From Aedes albopictus (lineage: Eukaryota; Arthropoda; Insecta; Diptera; Culicidae), in the NCBI RefSeq assembly GCF_035046485.1, contig NC_085138.1:62426580-62490579 (forward strand): DNA of 64,000 nt, in the 5' to 3' direction. Shown here in pieces: positions 29,391 to 40,381 of this stretch. Position numbers and translations under genes: made by a program. The notes under the pieces are model-generated. The model was not told the origin of the DNA. It searched no databases and saw only the letters and a program-made list of their open reading frames with translations. Within the stretch, counting starts at the first letter, position 1. Each line of letters opens with the position of its first letter.

Positions 29391-30568
29391 TTACTATCGT
29401 ACAAATTGGGCCGAAGTGTCTCAGACTTTCATGAATCTTATTCCACAGGCAGGGCTCATGGATATATGAACAAAAAAAAAATTGAGAAAAAATCAGGGTC
29501 GCCTATTTTTTCGGAAAACTCAGGTGGATTGTTTTTGTTTTCCCCTGTCACTACTCGAAAAACCATAACTCAAGAACGAAGCATCGTAGAAACATTATTA
29601 TGTTTAGAAAATGAAAGCAAATTTTCTCAGAAACAAAAAAAAAAATACGAAGTGGATAAAGTTTTCCACAATTTTTTCACCGTTGAGAAAATTCATAAAG
29701 ATAAGCAGGGAAAACTGTGCTTGAATTCGCGGAAAAATTTTAAAAATAATATTTTAGAGAAGGTGATTTCATAAACTTTAATCGCTGAAATTTTTGGAAT
29801 GCACTTTCTTTTCTTTCCTGAGTTATGGCCAATTTTGTGAAAAATTACCATGTTAGCTTTTATTATTTGGTTATTTTTCACAAATTGGCCATAACTCAGG
29901 AAAAAAAAAGTGCATTCCAAAAATTTCAGCGATCGAAGCTTATAAAATTACCTTCTCAGTAATATTTTTTTTGAAAATTTTCCGCGAGTTCGGGTATAGT
30001 TTTTTCCGGCTTTTTTCATGAATTTTCTCAACGGTGGAACATTTTGTGGAAAACTTTTTCAACGTCATAAATTTTGGATTCCTCAGAAAATTTTCTTTGG
30101 TTTTCTAAAAAAAACTTTATTTCTACGATGCTTCGTTCTTGAGTTATGAATTAAAAAAAGAAAAGCTTATATGGCACATTTGCACATTTTTTCAACAAAA
30201 TTGGCCATAGCTCAAAAACGAAAAAAGTGCATTCCAAAAATTTCAGCAATTAAAGCAATTAAGGTTATGAAATAACTTTCTCAAGAAATTTTTTTTGAAA
30301 ACTTTCCACGAGTTTGGGTATAGTTTTTCCGGCTTTCCTTTACGAATTTTCTCAACTGGAATAATTTTGTGGAAATCTTTGTCCAGTTCATATTTTTTTT
30401 TAATTTCTGAGAAAATTTGCTTCCATTTCCTATTTCTACGATGCTTCGTTTTTGAGCTATGATTTTTCAAAGTAAGTAGTATCAGATATATCATATATCT
30501 ATGAGCTCTGCCTGTGGAAAAAGTTTCATGAAAATCTGAGACCCTTCGGCCCAATTTGTATGATAATA
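29391..30568. mobile_element. 1.18-kb foldback element with three related arms
   Basis: The outer ends (ACAAATTGGGCCGAAG at 29400 and its mirror at 30545) are inverted repeats of roughly 90 bp. Inside, 29391-29858 is mirrored about an axis near 29858 by a shortened copy ending near 30152. A second mirrored copy follows to 30568. The block GTGCATTCCAAAAATTTCAG appears once in one orientation and twice in the other. No transposase is present. The 122-codon frame at 29406 is a by-product. Confidence 0.7.
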
Positions 30569-30835
30569 AAAAGAAATGCCCAGCACATACTTATTCGATA
30601 AAAAATTAAAGTTCAGTAAACATCCCTGGTATTTAAACAATAAAGTGACCACACACGTTTTACCAAGCGTTTTACCAATAATTCCACCTATAGGAATTAG
30701 ATAGATTACTCAAGAAGTATTGATAATCAATCAAAACTCTCATTAGGATTTTTACTAATTAGGAAAATTCGACTAAAATATTATAAAAAAAAAACGAAAA
30801 ACTCCAGGTATTAAAAATACTTATGCTTTATAGTT
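30569..30835. other. No supported gene
   Basis: AT-rich spacer between the foldback and the RTE fragment. Nothing recognisable. Confidence 0.35.
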
Positions 30836-31507
30836 TTAGGAATGTTGGATAAAGGTTTTCATGGATTTCATGGCATTCAAAATGGTGATCGCTCGAAAGT
30901 TCTCACACATTAACTTGTCGCCTTTCTTGTGGATGGGACAGATTATCCCTTCCCTCCACTCCTCCGGTAGCTGTTCGGTTTCCCAGATCTTGACTACTAA
31001 CTGGTGCAGACAGGTGGCCAACTTTTCCGGGCCCATCTTGATGAGTTCTGCTGCGATACCGTCCTTACCAGCCGCTTTGTTGTTTTTGAGCTGGTGGATG
31101 GCATCCTTAACTTCCCTCAGCGTAGGAGTTGGTTCGTTCCCGTCCTCTGCTGCACCAACATAGTCATTTCCTCCGCTGCCTTGGTCATCCGTGCCTACAT
31201 TCTCTTCGCCATTCAGGTGCTCGTCGAAGTGCTGCTTCCACCTTTCGATCACCTCACGTTTCTCCGTCAGGAGGCTCCCGTCCTTATCCCTGCAGATTTC
31301 AGCTTGCGGAACGTAGCCTTTGCGGGATGCGTTGAGTTTCTGGTAGAACTTGCGTGTTTCCTGTGAACGGCACAGCAGTTCAATTTCCTCGCACTCCGCT
31401 TCTTTCAGGCGGCGCTTTTTCTCCCGGAAGAGACGGGTCTGCTGCTTCCGCTTCTGTCTGTATCGCTCCACATTCTGGATTTTCATGGATTTTCTCTCTG
31501 AACTCCA
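30836..31507 (-). pseudogene. RTE-like non-LTR retrotransposon fragment (linker and RT N-terminus)
   Basis: An open frame encodes the stretch joining endonuclease to reverse transcriptase. Landmarks in order are R-L-F-R-E-K-K-R-R, E-T-R-K-F-Y-Q-K-L-N, C-R-D-K-D-G, L-K-N-N-K-A-A-G-K-D-G-I, and G-I-I-C-P-I-H-K-K-G-D followed by N-F-R-A-I-T-I-L-N-A. It stops before the palm catalytic motif. The endonuclease is absent as well, so this is an internal fragment truncated at both ends. The family is the same type as the remnant at 52150-53740. Confidence 0.85.
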
Positions 31508-31794
31508 AATTCCACAAGCAATTTGAAACGTGGTAATTGAAAGTATTAACATTTTAGGAGTTCTGTCTTAAATTTGTGCAAAATTTCAGCCATTATTCTT
31601 TCGAACTCTTTTCTTTGATAACACTTATTCAGACGGAAAGCTGAGCGAAAAATATGCGAAAAACTTCTTGCAGAAGAAATTCGTGTGATTTATGTTTCAG
31701 AAATTTGACCTGAAGATATTAGGAATATTTATTATCATTCCATCCATATGCATCGATCCAGAAAAAAATGTTGAAAAACCTTCCCAAACTTTTT

Positions 31795-31980
31795 AAAGAA
31801 ACTAGCGGATCTGGTGGGGTGGTTAGAACACTTGACTATCACGCCGAGGACCTGGGATCGAACCCAACTCCCGTCATACTCACGAAATGTGAGTTCTTCC
31901 TTCGGAAGGGAAGTAAAAGCGTGGGTCCCGAGATGAACTAGCCTAGGGCTAAAAATCTCGTTGATACAGATAAAAAATAG
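31795..31980 (+). mobile_element. tRNA-derived SINE
   Basis: The 5' part has tRNA-like promoter boxes: GGTGGGGTGGTTAGAACAC as the A-box region, and GGGATCGAACCC at 31854-31865 as the B-box region. The body ends AAAATCTCGTTGATACAGAT and an A-rich tail. A second copy with the same order lies at 46296-46444. Confidence 0.7.
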
Positions 31981-32159
31981 CATTATTTCAGCATACCCAA
32001 GAACTTCCTTAAAACAACAAAAAAATCATTCAACGACATGCTGTTGCGTGAGTCGCTTAGAGCGCAGTAGTGGATTAATTTCCGCAGGACTTCTAGGGAT
32101 ATTTTTGGCGTACCTTTCGGATATATTTAGTGAGCAAAAATGTGACAAATATGGAAAAA

Positions 32160-32394
32160 TCTAGACGAATATTTGAAAAGGGCCTATCTGGTTTTTGTAA
32201 ACAAACATGTTTCTGTCTCTGCAGGGCCCATCTGCATCCACCCACGCACATCAACACCCTTAACAGATAGCTTGAAGAACACTCTTTCTGATAAGGGTGT
32301 TGATGTGCGTGGGTGGATGCAGATAGGCCCTACAGAGACAAAAACATGTTTGTTTACGCAAAGCAGATAGGCCCTTTTCAAATATTCGTCTAGA
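32160..32394. mobile_element. Palindromic MITE with about 105-bp arms
   Basis: The ends begin TCTAGACGAATATTTGAAAA, and the arms include ATCCACCCACGCACATCAAC in both halves. The arms pair across an axis at 32277 with a short spacer. A truncated, diverged copy starts at about 33796 and ends near 33945. Confidence 0.8.
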
Positions 32395-33337
32395 AATGGG
32401 TAGAACAATCCATAGGAAAAATAGGCGAATGTTCCAACAAATAATAAAAATGGTCCCCACAACTTCTCTGAGCATTTTGACAAAAACCTCCTCACTGGAG
32501 CCACCATTGAGTCCACTGAATTCTACAATGAGTTAGGCAATTCATCTAACTCACTCTTTTTGTCGTACAGTATCTAGCCGTGTACAAAAACTGAAGTCGA
32601 TTGGATGAAAACCATTTTTCGAATATAATTTCAGTAATATTTTGAAAATATTTTTTGTAAAAAAATAAAAATAAAACGTGTAAATGTGTTAACTGTGGCA
32701 GTTCTTCCAAAAATTCTTGCAAGGGCCACTCTTAAAGTGTTCAATCAGTTTATTTCGAGAATATCCGTGAACACTAACAGAAACTCATTTTGAAACCCTG
32801 CCAAATTTTCTCATAAAGCTTATCAATAATTAAGCTATAACCTTTTTTAAAGTTTATTAAAAAGAATACTAAAAAAATCAAAAATGCTTCCGGAAGCATA
32901 TCTCGGAAATCTTTCATGGATATACATAAAAATATTAAATTGAAACTTTAAAATCCCTCCAACAATTTGACACTTGTATTTAATTCTGCACAGTGACAGC
33001 CCTAGCAATCATTAAAGTTATTTGAGTAACTGCTGCGTGCGTTGCTTTAGAGATGAGTGTGCACTACGATAAATGTGAAATATTCACGTTTCTGCAAGTT
33101 TAAAATATCTTTGTAGGACACTCAGAAAGGTCGAGATTCCGTTCTAAAGAGGACTTCGAGTAGATCAAATTCAGAACTTTTCTGCATGCTTCGTTGATTT
33201 TTGTTCATGCGAAAGTTTTTACACTTGCATTTAAGGCGAAACTGGATCCATTTCCTCACTTTTTGGTTTTTGATTTTTTATAAAATAACGAAGCAATATT
33301 TTCAAAATCGGTTTTCGTGCACATGTAGAGTATGGAT
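32395..33337. other. No supported gene
   Basis: AT-rich DNA with low-complexity frames only. Confidence 0.35.
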
Positions 33338-33339
33338 CA

Positions 33340-33556
33340 AGGTACGGAATCGCGCCATTTGGGCGGTGGCTTCTATTTTCATCTGTTTTCCGCTATAACT
33401 AAGTCAAATTTGAACCAATTGACACAATTTTTGGAATGCGATGAGATAGGTATAGTATCTACCCGTGTACAACAGTTCAAGTCAATTGGTTCAAAATTGA
33501 CTGAGTTATAGTGGCAAACAGACGAATATAGAAACCACCGCCCAAGTGGCGCGATA
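33340..33556. mobile_element. MITE with about 80-bp imperfect inverted arms
   Basis: Left GGTACGGAATCGCGCCATTT and the mirrored right end AGTGGCGCGATACC begin inverted arms that continue through GGGCGGTGG and TGAACCAATTGAC. No coding capacity and no clear target duplication. Confidence 0.65.
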
Positions 33557-33573
33557 CCCTATCTCCTGATTTT

Positions 33574-33680
33574 TTTTTTCAGTGGAAAATGTTTTTAGTT
33601 TTTGCAGAAACCATTTTTAAACAAAATTTCACAAAAAAATGGTTTCTGTAAAAACGAAGAACATTTTTCACCTGGAAAAA
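33574..33680. repeat. AT-rich hairpin
   Basis: Imperfect inverted arms of about 45 bp contain AGAAACCATTTTT mirrored by AAAAATGGTTTCT. It abuts the preceding MITE. Small frames on both strands here are shadows of the symmetry. Confidence 0.55.
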
Positions 33681-33795
33681 AATCAGTAAAACTTTGGTTA
33701 AATATCCACTCGCTGCTCTCATGTACGATTTGCAATTTTTCCATGTCAATACAAATTCGTACCGAAAGTTTACGCGTGTCACAATGCTGACCTAA

Positions 33796-33945
33796 CATTT
33801 GAAAAGAGTCTATCTGCTTTGCGTAGACAAAAACATTTCTGTCTCTTTAGGGCCTATCTACATCCACCCACGCACATGAACACCCTTATCAGAACGAGAT
33901 ATCTTCAAAATAGTTGATAAAGGGTGTTGATGTATTGTTTCAGTC
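33796..33945. mobile_element. Truncated copy of the 32160 palindromic MITE
   Basis: ATTTGAAAAGAGTCTATCTG, then ATCCACCCACGCACATGAAC, then AAGGGTGTTGATGT match the 32160-32394 element. The right arm breaks off soon after the centre. Confidence 0.65.
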
Positions 33946-33994
33946 GTTTTCAAAAATTTCAGTAGGAATAATCTAAAATTTCTAATCAGGGGAT

Positions 33995-34125
33995 GCTAAC
34001 ATAAGGCTGAATTTGAGAAGGCTGAATGCACAAAAGGCTGAACACAAAAGGCTGAAAGTAACATAAGGCTGAATTTCAAAAGGCTGAATGCACGTAAGGC
34101 TGAATTTGCGAAAACGCAGGAAAGG
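33995..34125. repeat. AAGGCTGAA short tandem cluster
   Basis: The word AAGGCTGAA occurs about seven times at 14-20 bp intervals. The same unit builds the palindrome at 34963-35251 and recurs inverted at 36050-36165. Together they look like parts of one family whose arms are tandem repeats. Confidence 0.65.
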
Positions 34126-34139
34126 AGTTATAGTACTTC

Positions 34140-34400
34140 TTCTTTTTTATGGCGTGTAACATCCCATCTGAGACAAAACCTATTTCTCAGCTTCTATACG
34201 CATTTCTACAGTTATTAATTGAGAGCCTTCTCTGCCAATGACCACTTCGCATTTGTATATCGTGTGACAGGCAAGAAGATACTTTATGCATGCGGTAGTC
34301 AAGGAATTTTCCATTACAAAAAGTTCCAGGTCCGAGCGAGAATCGAACCTGTCACTCTCAGCATGACTACCCGTTCGCTAACCACATCGGCTACATATAT
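34140..34400 (-). mobile_element. Feilai-like tRNA-related SINE
   Basis: Read on the minus strand, the head has a tRNA-like A box (TAGCCGATGTGGTTAGC) and a B box GGTTCGATTCTCG near 34337-34349. The body includes GGAAATTTTC-like sequence and an end around CTGAGAAATAGG. This layout matches the Feilai family known from Aedes aegypti. A second copy at 38155-38330 keeps the same head. Confidence 0.65.
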
Positions 34401-34679
34401 GAACCCTAGTCATAGGCTCTGCTTAGTGAAGAGGCTAATGATGCATACCAACGAACATAAAAAAAAAATGACTGATGATATTTCAATCAGAGATTTTTCC
34501 TTCTTTGAACATAAGCTATTCTTTCGAGTCATGCTGTTAAGATTGGTTGCCACGACAGCTGCTAACAATGTTATCAGAGATTTTCTCTTCTTCTAAACAT
34601 ATGCTATTCTTTGGAGAAATACTATCATAGTTATGTAGGCGATCAATAATGCATAGCATGGGATTGTTAGCGCGGACAA

Positions 34680-34918
34680 ACAGTCCTAACGCTTCTCGAT
34701 GTAAACATAGTAACGGAAGCATGTTCGCCTAATGACAAAAAAGATTTAGTTTGGCCAACCATTAACCAATGAGCGGTAGTGTGCGTCAAATGTCAAACTC
34801 AAGCAAACCAATACAAGTGCCAGAGCTGGTTGGTCGGCCAACTAGTAAATTTTCAAAAAGACCGTTATATCAGTGTACGATATGAATAATAAGAGTGTTA
34901 TGTCTGTTTGTCTGTGAT
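34680..34918. mobile_element. MITE family A, degenerate copy
   Basis: The right terminus GTTATGTCTGTTTGTCTGTG is well preserved and the left one is worn. The interior carries TTGGCCAACCATTAACC and the sequence GTCAAACTCAAGCAAACC seen in the family. Confidence 0.75.
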
Positions 34919-34962
34919 GTTAGTGTTGGGCTGGTCTTCAGCATGACTGCTTATGGGCTCGT

Positions 34963-35251
34963 CGTTTGAAAACTAGTCGAATCATTATTACAGCCTTATG
35001 TTTTATCAGCATTTTGATATTTTCAGCCTTTCGTTATTCCAGCCTTTCAATGCATTCAGCCTTTTGTAATTTCAGCCTTTTGTGTTTCAGCCTTTTGTGT
35101 TTCAGCCTTTTGTTTCGTACAAATGGCTGAATAACGAATGGCTGAAATAGCAAAAGGCTGAAACACAAAAGGCTGAAATTACAAAAGGCTGAATGCATCG
35201 AAAGGCTGGAATAACATAAGGCTGAATAAGTGATTCGACTAGTTTTCAAAC
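34963..35251. mobile_element. Foldback element with tandem-repeat arms (CAGCCTTTTG)
   Basis: Unique ends GTTTGAAAACTAGTCGAATC face each other in inverse orientation. Inside each arm there are about six or seven units of a roughly 15-bp repeat, TTTCAGCCTTTTGTG. Arms of about 135-140 bp meet near ACAAATGG. Terminal arms built from tandem repeats recall Drosophila Foldback elements, but no relationship beyond architecture is claimed. Confidence 0.7.
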
Positions 35252-35284
35252 GCACCAGCTTAAAGACTAACCTCAACGATTACC

Positions 35285-35405
35285 CAGCCGTGGCACTCGC
35301 ATTGGTTTTGCTTGAGCTTGACGTCTGGTCGTCCTAACGTCCCCTAATTCATGGTTGGCCAAACTAAGCTATTTTGGGGGAACATGTTTCAGTTACTATG
35401 TTCTG
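35285..35405 (-). mobile_element. MITE family A, partial reverse copy
   Basis: GGTTTTGCTTGAGCTTGACG, ATGGTTGGCCAAACT and AACATGTTTCAGTTACTATG are the reverse complement of the 34680-34918 copy's interior. The right terminus is missing. It lies just beyond the foldback at 34963-35251. Confidence 0.65.
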
Positions 35406-35485
35406 AGTCGGAAAGTTTTATAACTGGTCATAATGCTATGCCTTATTGAATACCTACATTACAAAGATAGTATTTTTTTAAAGAA

Positions 35486-35694
35486 TAGCATATAGGGGAA
35501 CTTACGTATTTTCGGCAGTTTTGTTCTCTTCGTCATGGGGTGTTTTTTTGAAACTGATTCAACTCAAAATTGGCCTCAAATCTTTCCCAACCAAGCTGAA
35601 TTATATGCCCAAATTTCAGGCAATTCGGCCCACCAAACCCCCCCATGACGAAGAGAACACACCTGCCGATAATACCCTTCGTCACCCTATTTCA
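35486..35694. mobile_element. MITE with GTTCTCTTCGTCATGG termini
   Basis: Inverted ends of about 50 bp contain ATTTTCGGCAG and GTTCTCTTCGTCATGGGG, mirrored as CCCATGACGAAGAGAAC. A second copy lies at 45975-46173. Both copies hold the same interior word GGCAATTCGGC/GGCCAAATTGCC. Confidence 0.75.
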
Positions 35695-35839
35695 AAGAAG
35701 GGAAAATCTCTGATAATATTGTTAGTATCCGTAATGACAACAATCTCGAAAACAACATGACACAAAAGAATAGCTCATGTATAAAGAAGTAATAATTAAC
35801 TATATAAATATTATCAGTTTCTTTCTTGTGTTCGTTGGT

Positions 35840-36020
35840 ACGCATCAAGCTCAGTTTCCAAACTAAAGCCCATGCTGAGGGTTACGCGCTCAGGCCAAGA
35901 ATTTTTCATTTTGATAAGTTTCTTGACTTCCTTTGGCATTGAGCATCTTCGTGACTGTTACACGATATAAGCTGAGAAGCAGGTTTTATCTCAGTTGGGG
36001 CGTAACTCCCAGAAAATGAA
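35840..36020 (+). mobile_element. Feilai-like SINE fragment
   Basis: The stretch TTGACTTCCTTTGGCATTGA, then ATATAAGCTGAGAAGCAGG, resembles the 3' body of the SINEs at 34140 and 38155 but in opposite orientation. The tRNA-like head is incomplete. Confidence 0.45.
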
Positions 36021-36049
36021 AAAGTGCTATAACTTATATATGCATTTTC

Positions 36050-36165
36050 GTATTTTCAGCCTTTTGTAATTTCAACCTTATGTAACATTTTATTGATTTC
36101 AGCGTTTCATACTCAGCCTCTTGTGTATTCAGCCTTTTGAAATTAAGCCTTATGTTACCATCCCT
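36050..36165. repeat. TTCAGCCTTTTG cluster
   Basis: Five to six degenerate units of the repeat that forms the arms at 34963-35251. The final unit is followed by CTTATGTTACCATCCCTA. It probably marks the other end of the element that starts at 33995, with about 1.9 kb of other repeats between. Confidence 0.5.
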
Positions 36166-36299
36166 ACAAACATAAGCTCACAAACCTGTTGTGAAGTTCG
36201 ACGGAAAGGAAACGGGCTTTTTGGTTGTTGCAATGCTTATTAATATTTGAATATAAATCAGTTGTTCATGTTAAGAAGAAAAACGTAGATAGATAAACA

Positions 36300-36395
36300 A
36301 ATACAAAATAGAAGGAAACGAGTCTGGTATTGAACCAAGGATCTTTTGCATACGAATCAGACACGGTAGCCATAATACCACCAAGCCTATTCGTA
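36300..36395 (-). mobile_element. tRNA-headed SINE fragment
   Basis: On the minus strand, GGCTTGGTGGTATTATGGCTA and TTGGTTCAATACC correspond to the A and B boxes of the better-preserved copy at 60170-60416. The rest of the element is short. Confidence 0.6.
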
Positions 36396-38154
36396 TTGGT
36401 TCCAAATTTCCTCCCCAGAAGTTTGACAGGAAAACAGAATTAAAAAATGAACCAATTCCTTCTTCGATAGCAGTTATTTGGTGTCTTCAAAGATTTATCA
36501 AACGTTTCTTCTATATTTTTTTTCTCTGAAATATTTAGGGTTTTTAACTAAGCACGTACCAATAATCAAGGATGGGACAAATCATTCAATCACGTTATTC
36601 TTGGCAACTCTGTTTTATTATTTTACGGCTTGATTCCATTCATTCGCTTCTGGAGAAATCTCTACAAATGAATCAAGGTGAACCTAGGGTCAGTTGAATC
36701 AACAAAAGAAAGAGCTGGCAAAGCGAATGACAGCGCTTGAAATGAATTATGCGATCGTGATTCTTGAACCCAAATTTGACTCGGAGGATTGTGTCGGGAA
36801 CGTTCACACGCGAATGGAATTTTGTTTCTCTTATGAATGCATGATTGCATTCACGGGATCCTTCCTCTGCTTTGCAGATGTACTTTCCGTCTGCGGTCGT
36901 ATGGATGACTTGCAGGAGGGTGTTTTTTTGTGTGCAGCGACGTTTCATACTGTAAATTAATGAAGTTATTTTGACAATATAACCATTAATATAGGCTAAA
37001 GGACTCACTTTGCTTTTGGAGAAAGTATTTGTGGCTAAATCAAGGCACTGTTGCACTCCGAAACGACGAAAAATGAAAACTCTTTTCCGGCACACAACTG
37101 CGAAGATCGTTCCCGATTGAATCACTTCGAATGAAAGAATGCAATCATGAACGATTCTTTTGTCTAAGAATCATCACGCGAACCATGCCGCACGCGAATG
37201 AATGGGGAGTGAACATAAACATGAAGGAAGGCTGTCAAAAATTTCTTGAGCATTTTTTGCATCGCCCTTTCGCGTGAACGCGCGACTCTCCACAAGCAGG
37301 GTTGCCGAGATTGTTTTCACATCAGGAAAATATTCACAAAAGAATTAAAAAGGAACGGTATGTGATATGATTTTCCCATCCTTGCCAATAATGATTAAGT
37401 TTATTCTTGCATCTCGCCTAATGCATCATGAACAATTTGGTTTCAATTACAAATTTATAAAATAGCTTCCATTATGTAAGACAATTATTAAAGAACTATA
37501 GGTTCTTTAAATTAATAAGATTTACTAATTGTCCGTACTAAAACCACACACACATTTTCTTGTATCCTCCCTAGGCAAAGACAACTGGTTGTTTACATTT
37601 TGCCAACGTGAAAAAAGTGATTTCTTTGATTAATTGAACAGCTTTTGCTACATTCCGCAGTAGTGAAATCTTATTTTGAAATGCCACAATGCTTTTGTGG
37701 GGTGTGAATTGAAGGTCAGATCAATAAGTGAATCTGGCTAAGCGAAAATTGAGCGGTAATGATGAACAATTCGGCTAGCTGTTGCTTTGGTGTCTGCATC
37801 GTATGCATGCGTAATTCTTCGAATTCCAGTGCTATAGGGGTGGGTTATTGATATTCTACATCTTTTTGAATTCATCTGATGAGTCATTGATAAAGGTAAG
37901 TGGAAATATCCGTAGACTCTATTTAATATGACGGAAATTAGCGCATATGTTGAAATAGATTTTTACTCTACAAAAATTTCGAATTAATTCCAATAAAAAT
38001 TGCGTTAAAAACTGAAAATTGGAAACACTGGTAGAGTTAAACAAGATGGGCCCGGTTAAAAAAACAATCAGTACAGATCAAAACTGGAGCAGGAGTTTCG
38101 CATTTGATATTCTACTTGGTGTTACGTTCTCACTGGAAGAAAATCAGCTTCACA
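36396..38154. other. No supported gene
   Basis: A 150-codon minus-strand frame (36673-37125) has no recognisable domain and atypical composition, so it is not called. There are no clear repeat ends. The 37,200-37,320 region is slightly richer in GC. Confidence 0.35.
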
Positions 38155-38330
38155 GTTTAGTGTTCTATGAGCACTTCCAAAGTTATTAACTAAGAGCGTC
38201 CACTGCCAATGACAATTTTTCCCAAGTTGTCAAAATGCATAAAAAGTTGTTGGATCGACCGGGAATCGAACCCGTCATTGTCATGCTGAATCCCACGCCT
38301 TTACAGCTGCGGCAATATGGGTCCATTTAA
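38155..38330 (-). mobile_element. Feilai-like tRNA-related SINE
   Basis: On the minus strand, GCCGCAGCTGTAAAGGCGTGG and the B box GGTTCGATTCCCGG (about 38259-38272) head a body that ends GGAAGTGCTCATAGAACACT. This end is characteristic of the Feilai family as I remember it. Confidence 0.7.
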
Positions 38331-38399
38331 TACACTATTAAATTTCATCACATTCGCTAGTTTCCTATAGACCCATCCTGTACCACTGCACCAACTCAC

Positions 38400-38576
38400 C
38401 TTCCGCATCGACCGCTCCCATCGGCTTCTTCTCAGCCCAAGCCACGATCGCAGAGTGATGATCCCGATCAGCAAAATCTTCAACATCACCTGTTTCGACG
38501 CCACGTAACTCTTTATACCTTTCCACTGGAGCAGTTTCAAGATTGCACTCAGATAGAACACCATGACGTTGCACAT
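38400..38576 (-). CDS. Possible first coding exon of an unknown minus-strand gene
   Basis: From ATG at 38576 a 59-codon frame reaches A-A-G followed by GTGAGT (donor at about 38399), a perfect donor consensus. The peptide is hydrophobic and basic, with V-M-L-K-I-L-L-I-G-I-I-T-L in the middle, and could contain a signal anchor. Upstream DNA (38580-39320) is GC-richer and promoter-like. A second frame over the same bases looks equally coding-like, I do not recognise either, and no next exon was found. Confidence 0.22.
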
Positions 38577-39330
38577 CTGCGTCTGCTAATCTCACTGATC
38601 TGATCACCGATCAACAGTGAACAGTGAACACCACCAGCAAACTGCCTTCCGTTTCACCAGTTGCTATCTACCAACTTCTGTCGTGGGGACGCATTTAGAA
38701 CCGACCATCTCCTCCCGGCGGGAGAGTGTGAACCGTTCACATTTGATCTTTCAACCAGAAATCCAGTTTTCAAATTTGGGTTTCCTGAATGATTGGTGTC
38801 AACTATCACTTTTCGTCGCGCAACTGACTGATTCGGTGATGGAGCTTTCGAATGAGAATCTTTCCAGAACAAAATGCTTTCGAATCGGCTGTTTTATTCA
38901 CCGGGCACTTACTGACTGGGGGAGAACGTTGCGAGAGAGTGATCTAATCGAATACGAAAATCTCGCGCGGGCACGTTACGTGATCCATTCCGTTAGGTAG
39001 GCGCAGGCATCCAGCCAAGCTATAGCTCCCGAGATGGGGAATATTCCACACTCCGCACTGTTTGTTCGTCGGCGGATCGAGAGGCGGAATTGAGGGGGCG
39101 CGTCACATCACATCGCCTGTCTGCTCTGCTGCGCTGCTGAAAACGACCGAAACGTTGAAAAACCGGAGAGGAACTAGTGTTTACCCTCCCAAAAAAGTTT
39201 TGTTCGTCGCCTCCGCCTGTCCGGTAATCGCCGCCCCAGACCTCTTTTTTCTTTGCTGGTGTGATCCAACATTCTCGAGACGTGCAACATTCGATTTCGA
39301 TCGGTGTGGGTAGGGTAGCATGGGGTGAGT
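38577..39330. promoter_or_regulatory. GC-rich promoter-like region
   Basis: Higher GC than its surroundings, with TCAGTG words and no repeats. It fits a promoter or 5' UTR for a minus-strand gene beginning near 38576. A plus-strand frame (38617-39000) has no domain features. Confidence 0.2.
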
Positions 39331-39539
39331 TGAAATGCGGAGCAAGGTGACACGAAGTTGCGAATGTTTATTGCGAACAAACATGAATGTTTGTTTGTTA
39401 TTTCTTAGGGTTTCGCAAAATCCAAGAGGGTTAAAATTTGTCCATTTCGGTACCCATATCTCGTTTCCCTGATGACGAAACGATTGGTACGGTTGTCCCC
39501 GTTTCTTCAATAATTAAATTTAAAAATTTTGTCCAAGAA

Positions 39540-40380
39540 ATCGTTCCAAATCTTATCCAAAGCTTTTTTTCTCATGAATTTGCTTGAGTGGTTTTTCGGG
39601 ATAGCATTCCAACAGTTTCTCTCAGAAATTTTGTGAGATTCTTGCAGAAGTTCTTACAGAGATTTCTTCTAGAGAGTTCCCGATGTTTTTCTGGGATATC
39701 CTCACGGGATTTCGCCGGAAGTTTCTCCCTGGAATTTTCTTAGTGGTGCCGGGATTACTTCCAGATTGTTTTCCGAGATGTCCCAGGTTTTCTCTGGTTT
39801 TTTTTCAGAGAAGGTAGAGTTTTTTCAATAGATCTTTGAGAAGTTTCTCGAAAGATTTCACCTGAATTCCTTGCGATATTTTCCGGGAATTTCTTACAAG
39901 GAAGTAAGTTACCACAGGAGACATCCGAGAAAAACTCCCGAAAAAAAATCTCATGTGGATAACTGCAAGAAATGCGGTGAGCAACTTCGAGGAAAAGCCT
40001 GGAAAAGGAAATCCCGGGAAGAACTTAACGAGAAACAGCTTCTGCAGAAATCCCAAAAGGAACTAACAAAAAAAAAAAGGAAGCCCGGATTAATCGAAAA
40101 AAAAAGAAATGTGAGATATCCCAGGACCAACGCCGGAAGGAATCTTTTGAGAGAAGTACCGAGAGAAACTTCGAGAGAAATCTCAGGTGAAAATAAAAAA
40201 AAAACATCCCGCAAGAACCTTTAAAAAATATTCCAGATGAAACACGCGTGGAAATCCAAAGCGAAATCTCCTTTTAGAAATTCTTGCAGGAAATCTGGTA
40301 GAAATCCTATAAATAACTCCTGCAGCAACTTTGGAAAAAAAAATCCAGGAAAGATCTACTGGAGTATATCTTGAAAGACG
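39540..40380. repeat. Degenerate GGAATT/AGAAATTC repeat
   Basis: Irregular AAGAAATC, GGAATTTC and CTCCCGAAA words without fixed spacing, like 1-850. The Lys/Arg-rich and Phe/Ser-rich frames on opposite strands here are compositional artefacts. Confidence 0.65.
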
Positions 40381-40381
40381 T

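Noticed and set aside
29406..29774. 122-codon Lys-rich frame
   Set aside because: Lies in the arm of a foldback element; its mirrored copies are broken.
34963..36165. Treating all CAGCCTTTTG clusters as a single defined element
   Set aside because: The outer clusters lack the unique ends seen at 34963-35251, so the boundaries of a larger unit cannot be supported.
36673..37125. 150-codon minus-strand frame
   Set aside because: No recognisable motif, uneven composition, no splice or promoter context; not enough to call a gene.
38617..39000. 127-codon plus-strand frame
   Set aside because: Overlaps the promoter-like block on the opposite strand and has no domain.
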